Shown: piece after piece, positions 43,564 to 53,255 of the stretch
How the letters are laid out: each line of letters opens with the position of its first letter
Position numbering within the stretch: the first letter of the stretch is position 1
Source: Grimontia indica
GTDB taxonomy: Bacteria > Pseudomonadota > Gammaproteobacteria > Enterobacterales > Vibrionaceae
Direction: 5' to 3'
Assembly: GCF_000333895.2 (NCBI RefSeq)
Contig: NZ_ANFM02000018.1
Coordinates: 62,001 to 126,000, forward strand
DNA: 64,000 nt
The notes under the pieces: generated by a model
Told to the model about the DNA's origin: nothing
Database searches by the model: none
Seen by the model: only the letters and a program-made list of their open reading frames with translations
Program-made: the position numbers and the translations under genes

Positions 43564-44628
43564 ATGTCGGAAGTATTTAAAGTGGCTGCGGTACAGGCAG
43601 CACCATCTTTTTTAAATCTCGCAGAAGGGATACAGCGAGCCGAAGCGTATATCGATGAAGCCGCTTCCAAAGGGTGCAAGTTGGTGGTCTTCCCGGAAAC
43701 CTGGCTTCCAGGTTATCCCAATCATATCTGGTTAGGCCCAGTTGCATGGCAGATGCAATTTGTAGGGCGTTATTTTGACAGCAGCATTGAAGCGGGCAGC
43801 GAGGAAGACAAAGCCATTGCTGAAGCGGCTCGTCGAAACAATATTCAGGTTTCGATCGGTGTGAGTGAGCGTGATGGCGGCAGCCTGTATATCTCGCAGT
43901 GGCACTATGGCGAAGATGGCGAAATTATCAGCCGTAGAAGAAAACTCAAACCTACCCATGTAGAACGCACTGTGTTTGGTGAAGGTGATGGTAGCGACCT
44001 GGCAGTAAAGGAAACGTCAATTGGCCGCATTGGACAGCTTTCCTGTTGGGAGCATCTTCAGCCACTCTCTAAGTATGCGATGTACGCTCAGAATGAACAG
44101 ATCCATTGCGCGGCATGGCCGAATTTTTCCCTCTATCGTGGAATGGCCTATGCCCTTGGCGACGTAGTGAACAACGCAGCCAGCATGATGTATGCCGTGG
44201 AAGGTGGCTGTTACGTTATTGCGCCATGCGCCACGGTGAGCAAAGCGCAGCAGGAAATGCTTTGTCAGGGTGATCCCGAAAAAGAGGCGATGTGCCAGAT
44301 CGGGGGTGGTTACACCAAAATCTACGCGCCGGATGGGCAGTCTATTGGTTCTGAAATTGGAGAGACGGAAGAGGGCTTAGTGATTGCAGATATTGACCTC
44401 AGCATGATCCCTTATGCCAAAGCTGTCGCTGACCCTGCGGGCCACTATGCGAAGAAAGATGCTACACGTTTACTGATAGATCGTGAAAAACGACGTGCAG
44501 TTGTAGAAGTTACAGACCTTGATGCGTCAAAAACGGCAATGTCAGAGCTGGCAACAACGGGGCAGGAGGAAGCGGTTGAAGTTGTGAGTGAACGTTCTTC
44601 ATTGTTGCACCGACTTAAACCTTGGTAA
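43564..44628 (+). CDS. Nitrilase
   Basis: Hydrolyses a nitrile to the carboxylic acid and ammonia. It has 354 residues, the usual size. The catalytic triad is visible: Glu45 in VVFPETWLPGYP, Lys127 in RRRKLKPTHVER and Cys161 in GQLSCWEHLQP; the CWEHLQP form is characteristic of true nitrilases. An AAGGAG site lies 9 bases before the ATG. The aldoxime dehydratase gene follows 55 bases later. With the paa operon nearby, phenylacetonitrile is the likely substrate and phenylacetate the product. That specificity is inferred from context. Confidence 0.9.
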   Translation: MSEVFKVAAVQAAPSFLNLAEGIQRAEAYIDEAASKGCKLVVFPETWLPGYPNHIWLGPVAWQMQFVGRYFDSSIEAGSEEDKAIAEAARRNNIQVSIGVSERDGGSLYISQWHYGEDGEIISRRRKLKPTHVERTVFGEGDGSDLAVKETSIGRIGQLSCWEHLQPLSKYAMYAQNEQIHCAAWPNFSLYRGMAYALGDVVNNAASMMYAVEGGCYVIAPCATVSKAQQEMLCQGDPEKEAMCQIGGGYTKIYAPDGQSIGSEIGETEEGLVIADIDLSMIPYAKAVADPAGHYAKKDATRLLIDREKRRAVVEVTDLDASKTAMSELATTGQEEAVEVVSERSSLLHRLKPW

Positions 44629-44683
44629 GGCCTAGACAACCGATGTCACCAATTTGAAGTCATAAGCACAAGGAGTACTCACC

Positions 44684-45703
44684 ATGGCGAATAATACAAC
44701 CAACAGAAAACTGCCTCTGAAGATGCCACCGGATTGGGAGCCACCCGTACCAGCATGGAGTTCGGTATTTGCCGAAAACCAACAAGACGTCAGCATGTGC
44801 ATTATAGGGTGTCAGCACAAATCTGATGCTTACATCAGCGAGTTTGTTGGTGCACTGAATGGCCTCGCTAAAAACGCGGATGTTTGCGATTTTGCAACCT
44901 GCGAAGACAAAGATGGGCTCAGCCAAACCATTGCGATTATCTATTGGATGGATGCGCAAGCCTGCGCAGATTGGCTGCACAGCGATGTTGTGACCTTATT
45001 CTGGGAGTTATATTCGGATGACAAGTGGGGGTTTGGGATTTTCAGGGAGGTGTTCAATGTACCTTTTGAACGTCTTGAGACCCTGTTCTCTGGCCCGGTA
45101 CACAATCATGGCTTTAGTCAGATACGCAAGGACATCGAAGGCCCTATTCAACGTCATGGCTATTGGGGAGGGATGCGGGATCGTATTCCGCTCTCGGCTG
45201 AAAACCCTTTTGAAGCGCATCAGACTTTGGAAGTGATTGAGCAACAGGGAAATCGTGTTGTGGTTCGTGCACATGAGAACCTTTGCATTATCCGATCTGG
45301 TCAGGATTGGAGTCACACTACGGGTACCCAAAGGGAAGAGTACCTAAATCAAATTGAACCAGTGCTTAAAGCGGGCATGAATTTCCTGCGTGATGAAGGT
45401 GATGAGGTCAATTGTTATAGCTGCCGTTATATGACGCAGTTTTTGCCCTTTAAAGGCAAGCAGGAGTGCACGTTTGGTCTTGCCTTCTTCCGCACGATGT
45501 CAGACTTAGAGGCATGGTCTGAAAGCCATCCTACTCATGTAGCGATATTTAATACTTTCCTTGAAATTGCACCCAAGTATGGACCTGATCTTCAGCTACA
45601 ACTTTGGCACGAAGTATCTGTATTACCAGCTGGCTCTCAGTATGGGGAATATATTAATTGTACTGAAGGAACGGGTTTATTAGCAGGCGTTAAATTGTCA
45701 TAG
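44684..45703 (+). CDS. Aldoxime dehydratase (phenylacetaldoxime dehydratase family)
   Basis: A haem enzyme that dehydrates an aldoxime to a nitrile in the cytoplasm; 339 residues, as for OxdA/OxdB-type proteins. The N-terminal PPDWEPPVPAWSSVF and the C-terminal SHPTHVAIFNTF and LWHEVSVLP are family-typical. His282/285 and His309 in these last two motifs are candidates for the haem ligand and catalytic His. It lies in one operon with the nitrilase, so the pair would turn phenylacetaldoxime into phenylacetate via the nitrile. A stem-loop follows at 45711-45749. Confidence 0.88.
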   Translation: MANNTTNRKLPLKMPPDWEPPVPAWSSVFAENQQDVSMCIIGCQHKSDAYISEFVGALNGLAKNADVCDFATCEDKDGLSQTIAIIYWMDAQACADWLHSDVVTLFWELYSDDKWGFGIFREVFNVPFERLETLFSGPVHNHGFSQIRKDIEGPIQRHGYWGGMRDRIPLSAENPFEAHQTLEVIEQQGNRVVVRAHENLCIIRSGQDWSHTTGTQREEYLNQIEPVLKAGMNFLRDEGDEVNCYSCRYMTQFLPFKGKQECTFGLAFFRTMSDLEAWSESHPTHVAIFNTFLEIAPKYGPDLQLQLWHEVSVLPAGSQYGEYINCTEGTGLLAGVKLS

Positions 45704-45710
45704 ATGTATA

Positions 45711-45749
45711 AGTTGGACAATTCTCCTTAATTTTGAGGATTGTCCAACT
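45711..45749 (+). terminator. Stem-loop after the aldoxime dehydratase gene
   Basis: Arms AGTTGGACAAT and ATTGTCCAACT (11 of 11), 8 bases after the stop. There is no T run, so it may be a weak terminator or an mRNA-end stabiliser. Confidence 0.5.
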
Positions 45750-45919
45750 AGGCTCCAGTGTCCACTCTATTTAAATAATAAAAATAATCCCATGAATCTC
45801 CGTTTTTGCGGGGACTGGTTTCGTCTATTTGTTCTTTTAGTTGGCTAATAAATGAATTTAAAAATCAAGGAAAATTATCACCGCTAGATGTGATAATTAA
45901 ACCATCAAAGGAAAGCAGT

Positions 45920-47248
45920 ATGAGATTAACAAGGAATATATTGGGACTTTCAGTCTCTTTGGCATTAATGGTACCTACAGTGGGGTTAGCGAATGCTGAA
46001 CCTGCTGGCGGCTCGCTGTTTCGTGCAGCGACAAACAACGCGCTAGATGAATATGAAATCACTGTCGCAGGCTGGGCAGAAGCGACGGCACTTCATGCTT
46101 CAGACACGATTGGCGATGGCAATATCAGCAACGGTGCCTTTTTAAACCAGAAAGACGGTGTAGGCCTAAACCAAATCGGCTTAATGTTGTGTAAGGGCAT
46201 GGGTTGTTTGCCGACTGGTGCTTTTGCACCGGCTCAGAACGTCTTGAGTCGGGTAGGTCCATTCCCAGGTCCGGTTGGTGAAGCGCGTATTGATTTCAAC
46301 GTGACAGCTATGTACGGCCAGGATATTCAGTTTTTCCGTACTGCAGGCATTGACGACTACACCTTCGATAACGATGACGACAACAAACTCGCCATTCCGC
46401 AGTTTTACATTGATGCGTACCTGCCAGTATTAGATGGTATGACATTGATGGTAGGTAGCTTCTTCACTTTCATCGGCAATGAAGTCGGTGCTCCTTTTAC
46501 GCCGCCTAACTGGTTTGTCACGCACACTTACGCCACGCAACATGGCCCTTCAAAACACGTTGGTGCGCTTGCCAGCATCAAAGTACCGACGGATGAAGAC
46601 TTTGGGCTTTTGAGCTTTGATGCCGGTCTGGTGGCGGGTTGGAATAACTGGGATGAAAAGCGTCCAACCTTTATCGGTGCAGCGCGCTGGCGTAGCCCGG
46701 ATTTAGCAACCTGGTTAGATTTCGAGTTTATCTACGGTGATGGCGAAGGCGATGCATTTGGCGCTGCCAAAGGCGGTTCACCCTACATTGCTGTTAGCTC
46801 TACCGATGAGAAGCTCGACCGTTTTCACTCTTCTACCACGCTGATCCAAACTGTCAATCCAGACCTGCAGTTGGCTGCAGAGTTTGTTTATGGCTTTCAG
46901 GAAGGTGGCGATGTAGCAGCGGCACCTGTATTTATCACTAAAGACAGTGACTGGATGGGGTTGAATCTGGGCGCGAGATATAAACTGGACGATAACCTCT
47001 TCTTCGCAGCCCGTGCCGAATGGTTTGATGATGAGAATGCAGCGAATGTGCTATGGAGTTCAGTAGGGGCAACAGGTGGTGATGTTTACTCCCTTACTAC
47101 TAACCTCGACTGGAGTGTGAATCAGCACTTAAAGATCCGTCCTGAACTTCGCTATGACACCTATAAAGGCAATGGTGCGGGACTGTTTGCTGGTGGGACA
47201 TCAGACGATCAATTTATCGCACTGCTCAATGCAGTTGCTTATTTCTAA
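45920..47248 (+). CDS. Outer-membrane beta-barrel porin
   Basis: A 442-residue barrel. The signal peptide of about 24 residues ends in VGLANA. Many amphipathic strands follow, and the last residues are AVAYF, a terminal Phe as barrel proteins need. It resembles the putative beta-barrel porin-2 (OmpL-like) group, which often accompanies small-molecule catabolic genes. A longer frame starting at 45806 lacks a ribosome site; GGAAAG precedes 45920. Sitting between the aldoxime/nitrile genes and the paa operon, it may let aromatic acids or nitriles through the outer membrane. Substrate inferred. Confidence 0.75.
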   Translation: MRLTRNILGLSVSLALMVPTVGLANAEPAGGSLFRAATNNALDEYEITVAGWAEATALHASDTIGDGNISNGAFLNQKDGVGLNQIGLMLCKGMGCLPTGAFAPAQNVLSRVGPFPGPVGEARIDFNVTAMYGQDIQFFRTAGIDDYTFDNDDDNKLAIPQFYIDAYLPVLDGMTLMVGSFFTFIGNEVGAPFTPPNWFVTHTYATQHGPSKHVGALASIKVPTDEDFGLLSFDAGLVAGWNNWDEKRPTFIGAARWRSPDLATWLDFEFIYGDGEGDAFGAAKGGSPYIAVSSTDEKLDRFHSSTTLIQTVNPDLQLAAEFVYGFQEGGDVAAAPVFITKDSDWMGLNLGARYKLDDNLFFAARAEWFDDENAANVLWSSVGATGGDVYSLTTNLDWSVNQHLKIRPELRYDTYKGNGAGLFAGGTSDDQFIALLNAVAYF

Positions 47249-47333
47249 GTCTTCCGTTTAAAAATATAGGAAAGCTCTACTGATTAATCCCTAGCAATTG
47301 GTACTTACCATTTAGTACACGCCTAGTATTTGG

Positions 47334-47360
47334 CCTTAACGTTAGTTAAGGTCTTTTTTA
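47334..47360 (+). terminator. Terminator after the porin gene
   Basis: CCTTAAC/GTTAAGG stem with GTTA loop followed by TCTTTTTT. Confidence 0.8.
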
Positions 47361-47365
47361 GGCAT

Positions 47366-47390
47366 AAAAAAGCCCGCAAATTAATGCGGG
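47366..47390 (-). terminator. Terminator of the paa operon
   Basis: On the minus strand, CCCGC/GCGGG stem followed by CTTTTTT, 32 bases beyond the last gene of the operon. It is back to back with the porin terminator. Confidence 0.8.
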
Positions 47391-47421
47391 AAAAATAGAG
47401 TTGCTAGTGCGTAAGATGAAT

Positions 47422-49506
47422 TTAAATAGTTTCTAATTTCTCAGAAGGTTGCCACCATGCTTTATTTGTTTCACGGTAAAGATAATTGATGCTTTCAATC
47501 GTGTTACTTATTCCTGCTGCTTTGGCGTAATACATTGGACCACCTCGAAAACGGGGGAATCCGTAGCCATTTAGCCAAATGGTATCTATATCTTCACTGT
47601 TTCTGGCAATTCCTTTTTCTAATAAATTTGCCCCTTCATTGACCAAAGCAAGCACCAGTCTGTTCTGAATTTCCTCATCACTGATTCTTCTGGCTTCAAT
47701 GCCTAAACGTTCTGCTTCAATAGCAATCAGTGCCATTGTTGTTGGGTCATTGGTTTTCTTACCATTTTCATAACGGTAAAAGCCCACACCCGTTTTTCGG
47801 CCGAGTCGTCCATGTTCAACCATGGTATCGGCTGCGAGAAAGTAGGCAGGATCATCGTAAATCGGTGGGTACTCGCGGCGCGCTTTGTAGGCGATATCGA
47901 TACCGGACATATCGTTCACTGCCAACGGTCCCATCGCCATGCCCCAGGATTCCATCGCCGAATCTATTTGTTCCGGGCTTGCGCCTTCCAGCAATAGCAT
48001 ATTGGCTTCCCGGCCGTAAGCGGCATACATCCGGTTGCCAACAAATCCAAAGCCAACTCCAACACAAACCGGTACTTTGCCCAGTCGCTTGGCTGTCTTC
48101 ATGACTGCACTGACAGCTTGTTCGGATGTCGAACGGGTTTTGACCACCTCAACCAGTTTCATCACGTTAGCGGGGCTGAAAAAGTGCATGCCGATGACTT
48201 GCTTGGGTCGGGTGGTAGAGGTGGCTATCTCGTCAATGTCCAGATAGGAGGTATTGGTCGCGAAGATGGTCGACGGCTTACAGACTGCATCTAAAGAAGA
48301 GAAAATGATCTTCTTCACCGACATTTTTTCAAATGCTGCTTCGACCACCAAATCAATATTGGCAAGGTTGCCATAATCACTGGTGCCAGAAATCAGCGAG
48401 AGGGCATGTTCTTTTTGCGCTTCTGATACCCGGCCTTGATCATACATTTTCTGATATTGGTGACGAATGCGCTCTAAACCCAAGACGCACAGATCTTCAT
48501 TGGTTTCCACTAAAGTGACGCTGTAACCACTATTTGCAAAAGCGATGGCAATACCGGCGCCCATTGTGCCTGCACCAATGACGGCGACCGATTGAATATC
48601 GTCGTCAGACGTCGATTTGGCATAGCCGGAAGCTGCTTGTTTTTCAGCAAAAAAGGCATAGCGCATGGCACTGGATTGTTCGGAATCCCGGCAGGCCAGA
48701 AACAGGGTTCTTTCCAGGGCCAAGGCTTCGTCAAAGGGGAGCTTAGTCGCGGCTTCAATGGCATCAATGGCTCTTTGAGGAGCGAGCTGGCCTTTGGCTT
48801 TTTTGGCGAGCTTTTTACGCCAGCTTTCGAAGATATTTTCTTCGAAAAAATCCGGAATATCCCGCTTGTCCGGTGCAACAAAGACATCGTTAGCTGTGCG
48901 TTGGGAGAAAAGAGTCGCTGCTTGGTTAACCAGAGAGGCGTGCTCGGGTAGCGGTGACGATGCTTGCCCTAACTTGCCGTCATCGACCTTCATATCGATA
49001 AGATCCGTTAGGGAATCTGTCGATACCATCTTGCCGGACGTGATCATGGAAAGGGCCTTCTCTACACCTACATAACGGGGTAACAGCTGAGTGCCGCTGG
49101 CACCCGGTATAAGGCCGAGGTTCACTTCGGGCAAGCCAACCTTTGTGCCTATCATGGCAACCCGGTAGTGGCAGGACAGCGCCAATTCGAAACCGCCGCC
49201 AAGCACGGTGCCATGAAGTGTAGCCGTCACGGGTTTCACACTGTTTCGAATCGCATGCAACACATCAGGAAGGTGAGGTGTTTTGGGCATTTGGCCGAAC
49301 TCTTTGATATCAGCGCCGGCAATAAAGGTGTTGCCGTCACAACCAATCACAATGGCGGAAATATCTGGATTGGCATTTGCCTGTTCCAGTCCGGCCAAAA
49401 TGCCAGACCGTACTGAATGGGAGAGGGCATTTACCGGTGGGTTGTTTACCCGGATTACCCCAACCCCATCCTCAATGAGAAGACTCACGGTGTCAGAAAG
49501 AAGCAT
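47422..49506 (-). CDS. Fused enoyl-CoA hydratase / 3-hydroxyacyl-CoA dehydrogenase
   Basis: A 694-residue bifunctional beta-oxidation enzyme. Residues 1 to about 190 form a crotonase domain (GNTFIAGADIKEFG, HGTVLGGGFELALSCHYRVA). From about 300 comes the NAD-binding VAVIGAGTMGAGIAIAFANS, then the HCDH C-terminal domains (GFVGNRMYAAY, GFPRFRGGPMYY). It resembles the N-terminal/central arrangement of FadJ. It is the last gene of the paa operon, which lacks separate paaF and paaH. It should therefore hydrate 2,3-dehydroadipyl-CoA and oxidise 3-hydroxyadipyl-CoA, replacing both. Confidence 0.85.
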   Translation of the reverse strand: MLLSDTVSLLIEDGVGVIRVNNPPVNALSHSVRSGILAGLEQANANPDISAIVIGCDGNTFIAGADIKEFGQMPKTPHLPDVLHAIRNSVKPVTATLHGTVLGGGFELALSCHYRVAMIGTKVGLPEVNLGLIPGASGTQLLPRYVGVEKALSMITSGKMVSTDSLTDLIDMKVDDGKLGQASSPLPEHASLVNQAATLFSQRTANDVFVAPDKRDIPDFFEENIFESWRKKLAKKAKGQLAPQRAIDAIEAATKLPFDEALALERTLFLACRDSEQSSAMRYAFFAEKQAASGYAKSTSDDDIQSVAVIGAGTMGAGIAIAFANSGYSVTLVETNEDLCVLGLERIRHQYQKMYDQGRVSEAQKEHALSLISGTSDYGNLANIDLVVEAAFEKMSVKKIIFSSLDAVCKPSTIFATNTSYLDIDEIATSTTRPKQVIGMHFFSPANVMKLVEVVKTRSTSEQAVSAVMKTAKRLGKVPVCVGVGFGFVGNRMYAAYGREANMLLLEGASPEQIDSAMESWGMAMGPLAVNDMSGIDIAYKARREYPPIYDDPAYFLAADTMVEHGRLGRKTGVGFYRYENGKKTNDPTTMALIAIEAERLGIEARRISDEEIQNRLVLALVNEGANLLEKGIARNSEDIDTIWLNGYGFPRFRGGPMYYAKAAGISNTIESINYLYRETNKAWWQPSEKLETI

Positions 49507-49530
49507 AATTTTTCCTATCCTTGGTCGAAA

Positions 49531-50634
49531 TCATCGCTGATCGAAGTCAACTGTCACATCATCAGTAAGAGGGTGCGCCTGACAAGTCAGGATGTAACCT
49601 GCATCGATCTCGTGTTGTTCAAGGCCGTGGCTGATGTCCATCTCGACTTCGCCTTTCACCAGCTTGGCTTTACAGGTGGAGCAAACACCGCCTTTGCATG
49701 AATAGGGGAGTGACATGCCATTATCGATGCCTGCATCGAGAATGTTTTCACCCACAGTCGCCAGCTTGAAGGTGATAGAGCGCCCATCAGCGGTGACGGT
49801 CACTTTGCTCATTTTTTCCTCGCCATAGTTGGCGACACGCTGTTTGGCTTTTTCCAGTGCAACTTGCGCATCTTCAGACGATGAGGAGAAAAGCTCATAG
49901 TGAATTTGGTCATCAGAAAGCCCCTCAATACGGAACCCTCTGGAGACTTCCGCCATCATGGATTCAGGGCCACAGATAAAGGCATGGTCGGTGCTGTTGA
50001 TATCAATCAGGCGATGTTTTTGCAGTGCGGCACCTTTCTTCACGTCAATGTGGCCGGATAACAGGTCTGAGCCCTGATCTTCCTGACTCATGATGTTTAT
50101 CCAACTGAATCGGGTCATGTAGCGGTTTTTCAGATAACCCAGGGTGTCAGCGAACATCATGGTGTTGCTCTGACGATTGCCGTAAATCAAGGTGATACGG
50201 CTATTGGGCTCCTGAGAAAGTACGGTTTTGATGATCGACAAAATCGGCGTGATCCCGCTTCCGACGGCGATGCACATGTAATGATGCTGGTTAGATGCAT
50301 TCAGCTCTGTATAGAAGCTGCCTTGTGGCGGCATGACATCAACCGTAAGACCTGCCTCAAACGTGTCATTGGCGAAGTTGGAAAACTTACCGCCATCCAC
50401 GCGTTTGATCGCGACTTGTAACAGGCCTTCATCGGCACCGGAACAAATCGAGTAAGCACGTCGTACTTCTTCCCCATCTATGTTGGCGCGCAATGTGAGA
50501 AACTGCCCTTGAACAAAGCGGAATGTCTCAGTCAGCGTGTCAGGAATATCGAAAGTGACGCACAAAGCAGAGTCAGTCTGGGGCTGCGTATGTTTTATTT
50601 TTAATGAATAGAAATTGGTTTCGCTCATGGTCAA
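49531..50634 (-). CDS. paaE: Phenylacetyl-CoA epoxidase reductase subunit PaaE
   Basis: Electron-transfer subunit that feeds the PaaABC monooxygenase. It has 367 residues: an FAD-binding ferredoxin-reductase domain first (RRAYSICSGADEG), then the NAD(P)H domain (GSGITPILSIIKTVL) and a C-terminal plant-type [2Fe-2S] ferredoxin with CKGGVCSTC and a distant Cys in ILTCQAHP. It is nine bases downstream of paaD. Confidence 0.95.
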   Translation of the reverse strand: MTMSETNFYSLKIKHTQPQTDSALCVTFDIPDTLTETFRFVQGQFLTLRANIDGEEVRRAYSICSGADEGLLQVAIKRVDGGKFSNFANDTFEAGLTVDVMPPQGSFYTELNASNQHHYMCIAVGSGITPILSIIKTVLSQEPNSRITLIYGNRQSNTMMFADTLGYLKNRYMTRFSWINIMSQEDQGSDLLSGHIDVKKGAALQKHRLIDINSTDHAFICGPESMMAEVSRGFRIEGLSDDQIHYELFSSSSEDAQVALEKAKQRVANYGEEKMSKVTVTADGRSITFKLATVGENILDAGIDNGMSLPYSCKGGVCSTCKAKLVKGEVEMDISHGLEQHEIDAGYILTCQAHPLTDDVTVDFDQR

Positions 50635-50643
50635 TTCCCTTTA

Positions 50644-51183
50644 CTACAAGCATTTAAAGAAATCGAAAGGCTCATGACAGCTCTCGCAACGGAATAGCGC
50701 TTTACAGGCTGTTGAGCCGAATTCGCTGATCCTTGTTGTGTTTGATGAGCCGCAGTGAGGGCAGCGCACTCCTTGCTCGGGCGTCAGTCGAAGGCAGCTA
50801 TCAGGTGCATCTGAGGGCGGCGCAATACCATATTCCCTCAGCTTTCGTTGGCCAGACTCGGACATGTCGTCGGTTGACCAAGGAGGGAAAAGCACGGTGT
50901 TGACTTCAACGCTGCCATAACCGGCTTCAGACAGGAGAGTCAGGATATCTTCCTTGATCGTCTCCACCGCCGGACAGCCGGAATACGTGGGGGTGATGGT
51001 GACAAGGAGCTTACCGTCCTGTTCGCTGACATTACGTAGGATCCCGATATCCCAAATAGAAAGCACCGGGATCTCAGGGTCAGCAATTTCGTCCAGCAAC
51101 TGCCAAACGTCTGGCAGTGTAGACTCTGCCCGCATCTTCACCCGCTCAAACCGGGCATGTGGTGTTACTGGGATGGTTTCCAT
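50644..51183 (-). CDS. paaD: Phenylacetate pathway protein PaaD
   Basis: A 179-residue protein with an N-terminal MIP18/DUF59-type domain (DEIADPEIPVLSIWDIGILR, CPAVETIKEDI) and a C-terminal zinc-ribbon-like CPHCGSS...CESCHEPF. It is thought to mature the iron-sulfur or metal centres of the epoxidase complex. The start is 3 bases beyond the end of paaC, so the genes are tightly linked. Confidence 0.93.
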   Translation of the reverse strand: METIPVTPHARFERVKMRAESTLPDVWQLLDEIADPEIPVLSIWDIGILRNVSEQDGKLLVTITPTYSGCPAVETIKEDILTLLSEAGYGSVEVNTVLFPPWSTDDMSESGQRKLREYGIAPPSDAPDSCLRLTPEQGVRCPHCGSSNTTRISEFGSTACKALFRCESCHEPFDFFKCL

Positions 51184-51186
51184 AGC

Positions 51187-51951
51187 TCACCACTCACAAC
51201 CTGGATAAGCGCGGTGTACGCTTTGCATCACGCCTAACAAATGACCGAGATGTTCCGTGTGATAGCCTTTTCGGCCTCCACGCACTGCCCATTCATCAGC
51301 TGGAACCTCAAGCGTGGCTTCTTCCAAAACGCGGCTTAACTGGGCGTCAAAACTGGCTTTAAGATCAGAAGTATCCACGGCTATGCCGGCGGCAACCAAT
51401 CGCTGTTCTGTGTCGTCCGGCTCAAATATCTCTGGGATATAACCCCACAAATCGTTGAAGGCGGTCTGCATGCGCTGGTGGCTTTCTTCAGTGCCGTCCC
51501 CGAGCTTGATGGTCCAATCCTTACTGCGCATCAGGTGATAACGGGTTTCTTTAATCGACTTATGAGCAATCGCTGACAACACTGGGTCGTTGGACTCCAG
51601 CAACTGTGTCATAAACAATTGGCTGTATATGTCGACAATAAGTTGCCTTGCCATGGTGAACGCAAAATCCCCGCGGGGAAGCTCGTTGATGAGGTGATTG
51701 ATGTAATCACGCTCTCCGCGAAGAAAGGCAAAATCATCTTCGCTTTTCTCACCGTTGGTCAGTTCTGAGGCATAGCCATAAAACATGCGGGCGCGGCCAA
51801 TGTAGTCCAGTGCGACATTACCCAGTGCAATGTCCTCTTCCAGAAAAGGCCCATTGCTCGCCCACTCGGACAAACGGTGTCCGAGCGTTAATGCGTCATC
51901 GCCAAGGCTCAACACGTAGCGGAGCAAATCTTGTTGTTGTTCCATTTTCAT
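51187..51951 (-). CDS. paaC: Phenylacetyl-CoA epoxidase subunit PaaC
   Basis: A 254-residue ferritin-like structural subunit partnering PaaA. It shows LSEWASNGPFLEEDIALGN followed by VALDYIGRARMFYGYA, and ETRYHLMRSKDWTIKLGDGT, as in enteric PaaC. The C terminus HLGHLLGVMQSVHRAYPG is conserved. It lies 6 bases after paaB. Confidence 0.95.
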   Translation of the reverse strand: MKMEQQQDLLRYVLSLGDDALTLGHRLSEWASNGPFLEEDIALGNVALDYIGRARMFYGYASELTNGEKSEDDFAFLRGERDYINHLINELPRGDFAFTMARQLIVDIYSQLFMTQLLESNDPVLSAIAHKSIKETRYHLMRSKDWTIKLGDGTEESHQRMQTAFNDLWGYIPEIFEPDDTEQRLVAAGIAVDTSDLKASFDAQLSRVLEEATLEVPADEWAVRGGRKGYHTEHLGHLLGVMQSVHRAYPGCEW

Positions 51952-51957
51952 GCCTCC

Positions 51958-52245
51958 TTACATGTTGCCGACTTCTTTCGGAAGTGGGTAATAGGTGGCG
52001 TGGCGGTACGGTTTGTCGTCTGACGGGTCGAAGAAAGCTTCGTTGTCATCTTCCTGTGAAGCAGAAATATCGGCCGAGCGAACCACCCATATGCTCACAC
52101 CTTCACTTCGGCGCGTGTAACAGTCTCGTGCATATTGCAGAGCGTGTGCGGCATCTTCCGCGTGAAGACTACCAACGTGCTTATGGTCAAGGCCGCGCTT
52201 ACCGCGAACAAAGACTTCAAACAGTTCGAGATTTTCCAGAGTCAT
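51958..52245 (-). CDS. paaB: Phenylacetyl-CoA epoxidase subunit PaaB
   Basis: A 95-residue small subunit. The conserved ELFEVFVRGKRGLDHKHVGS, ALQYARDCYTRRSEGVSIWV and FFDPSDDKPYRHATYYPLP segments identify it. It lies between paaA and paaC with 11- and 6-base gaps. Confidence 0.95.
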   Translation of the reverse strand: MTLENLELFEVFVRGKRGLDHKHVGSLHAEDAAHALQYARDCYTRRSEGVSIWVVRSADISASQEDDNEAFFDPSDDKPYRHATYYPLPKEVGNM

Positions 52246-52256
52246 CGCGCTTCTCC

Positions 52257-53231
52257 TTAAGCCACAGCATGTTGTTGACGTTGTTTGACTTTCTCTGCGT
52301 GCGCATTCTGCGCGTCACGCACCCAGGCGCCTTCTTCGTGAGCGTTCACATGGTGCTGAATACGCTGGCGATTACAGTGTCCGTTGCCATTAATCACGTT
52401 GTAGAACTCTTCCCAATCGATTTCGCCGCTGTCGTAATGGCCGCGTTCTTCGTTCCATTTAATGGCTTTGTCTGGGTGTTCCAACCCAAGAAACTCAATT
52501 TGCTGCACGGTCTGGTCAATGAACTTCTGACGAAGACTGTCATTGGTTTCGCGTTTTATTTTCCATTGCATTGAACGTGCTGAGTGCGCAGACTCTGCAT
52601 CATGCGGGCCGAACATCATCAGTGATGGCCAGTAAAATCGATTGAGTGAATCTTGTGCCATCTGGCGCTGCTCTTCGCTTCCATTGGCGAGTGCCAGCAT
52701 GATTTGATAGCCCTGACGCTGGTGGAAACTTTCTTCCTTACAGATGCGGATCATGGCGCGTGAGTAAGGGCCGTATGAGGTGCGCTGTAAGGAAACCTGA
52801 TTACAGATAGCCGCGCCATCAACCAGCCAGCCAATCGCCCCGATATCGCCCCAGGTCTGGGTGGGATAATTAAAGATAGAGGCGTATTTCGCTTTTCCGG
52901 TTTGCAGTGCTTCGATCATTTCTGCGCGGCTGATTCCGAGTGTTTCGGCAGAGCTGTAGAGATACAAGCCGTGACCGGCTTCATCTTGTACTTTGGCGAG
53001 CAGCACGGCTTTGCGACGCAGCGACGGCGCGCGGGTGATCCAGTTACCTTCCGGTTGTTCACCAATCACTTCAGAATGCGCATGTTGCGAGATTTGACGG
53101 ATCAGGTTCTGGCGATAGGCCTCTGGCATCCAATCTTTTGGTTCGATCTTTTCTTCACGATCAATCTTCTGCTGAAAGGCTTCCAGCAGTGCTTTTTCCT
53201 GGGCTTCCTGTCTTAGTTTTTTCATTGTCAT
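52257..53231 (-). CDS. paaA: Phenylacetyl-CoA epoxidase catalytic subunit PaaA
   Basis: Catalytic di-iron subunit that makes the ring 1,2-epoxide of phenylacetyl-CoA with oxygen. It has 324 residues, usual for the family. Carboxylate/His ligands lie in [15 protein letters not shown] and [15 protein letters not shown], with [15 protein letters not shown] further on. It follows paaJ by 24 bases. Unlike in E. coli, paaA is not first in the operon. Confidence 0.96.
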   Translation of the reverse strand: MTMKKLRQEAQEKALLEAFQQKIDREEKIEPKDWMPEAYRQNLIRQISQHAHSEVIGEQPEGNWITRAPSLRRKAVLLAKVQDEAGHGLYLYSSAETLGISRAEMIEALQTGKAKYASIFNYPTQTWGDIGAIGWLVDGAAICNQVSLQRTSYGPYSRAMIRICKEESFHQRQGYQIMLALANGSEEQRQMAQDSLNRFYWPSLMMFGPHDAESAHSARSMQWKIKRETNDSLRQKFIDQTVQQIEFLGLEHPDKAIKWNEERGHYDSGEIDWEEFYNVINGNGHCNRQRIQHHVNAHEEGAWVRDAQNAHAEKVKQRQQHAVA

Positions 53232-53255
53232 TGCTCCGTTTTCAGGTGCAGAAAG

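Noticed and set aside
45711-45749. Second IS end, because AGTTGGACA also occurs in the IS150-like remnant at 4062
   Set aside because: Here it is part of a symmetrical stem-loop right after a gene, without the TGAACTGACCCC end or a transposase start.
51810-52574. 254-codon open frame antisense to paaA, paaB and paaC
   Set aside because: It lies entirely opposite well-identified paa genes, has no family features and follows from their codon bias.
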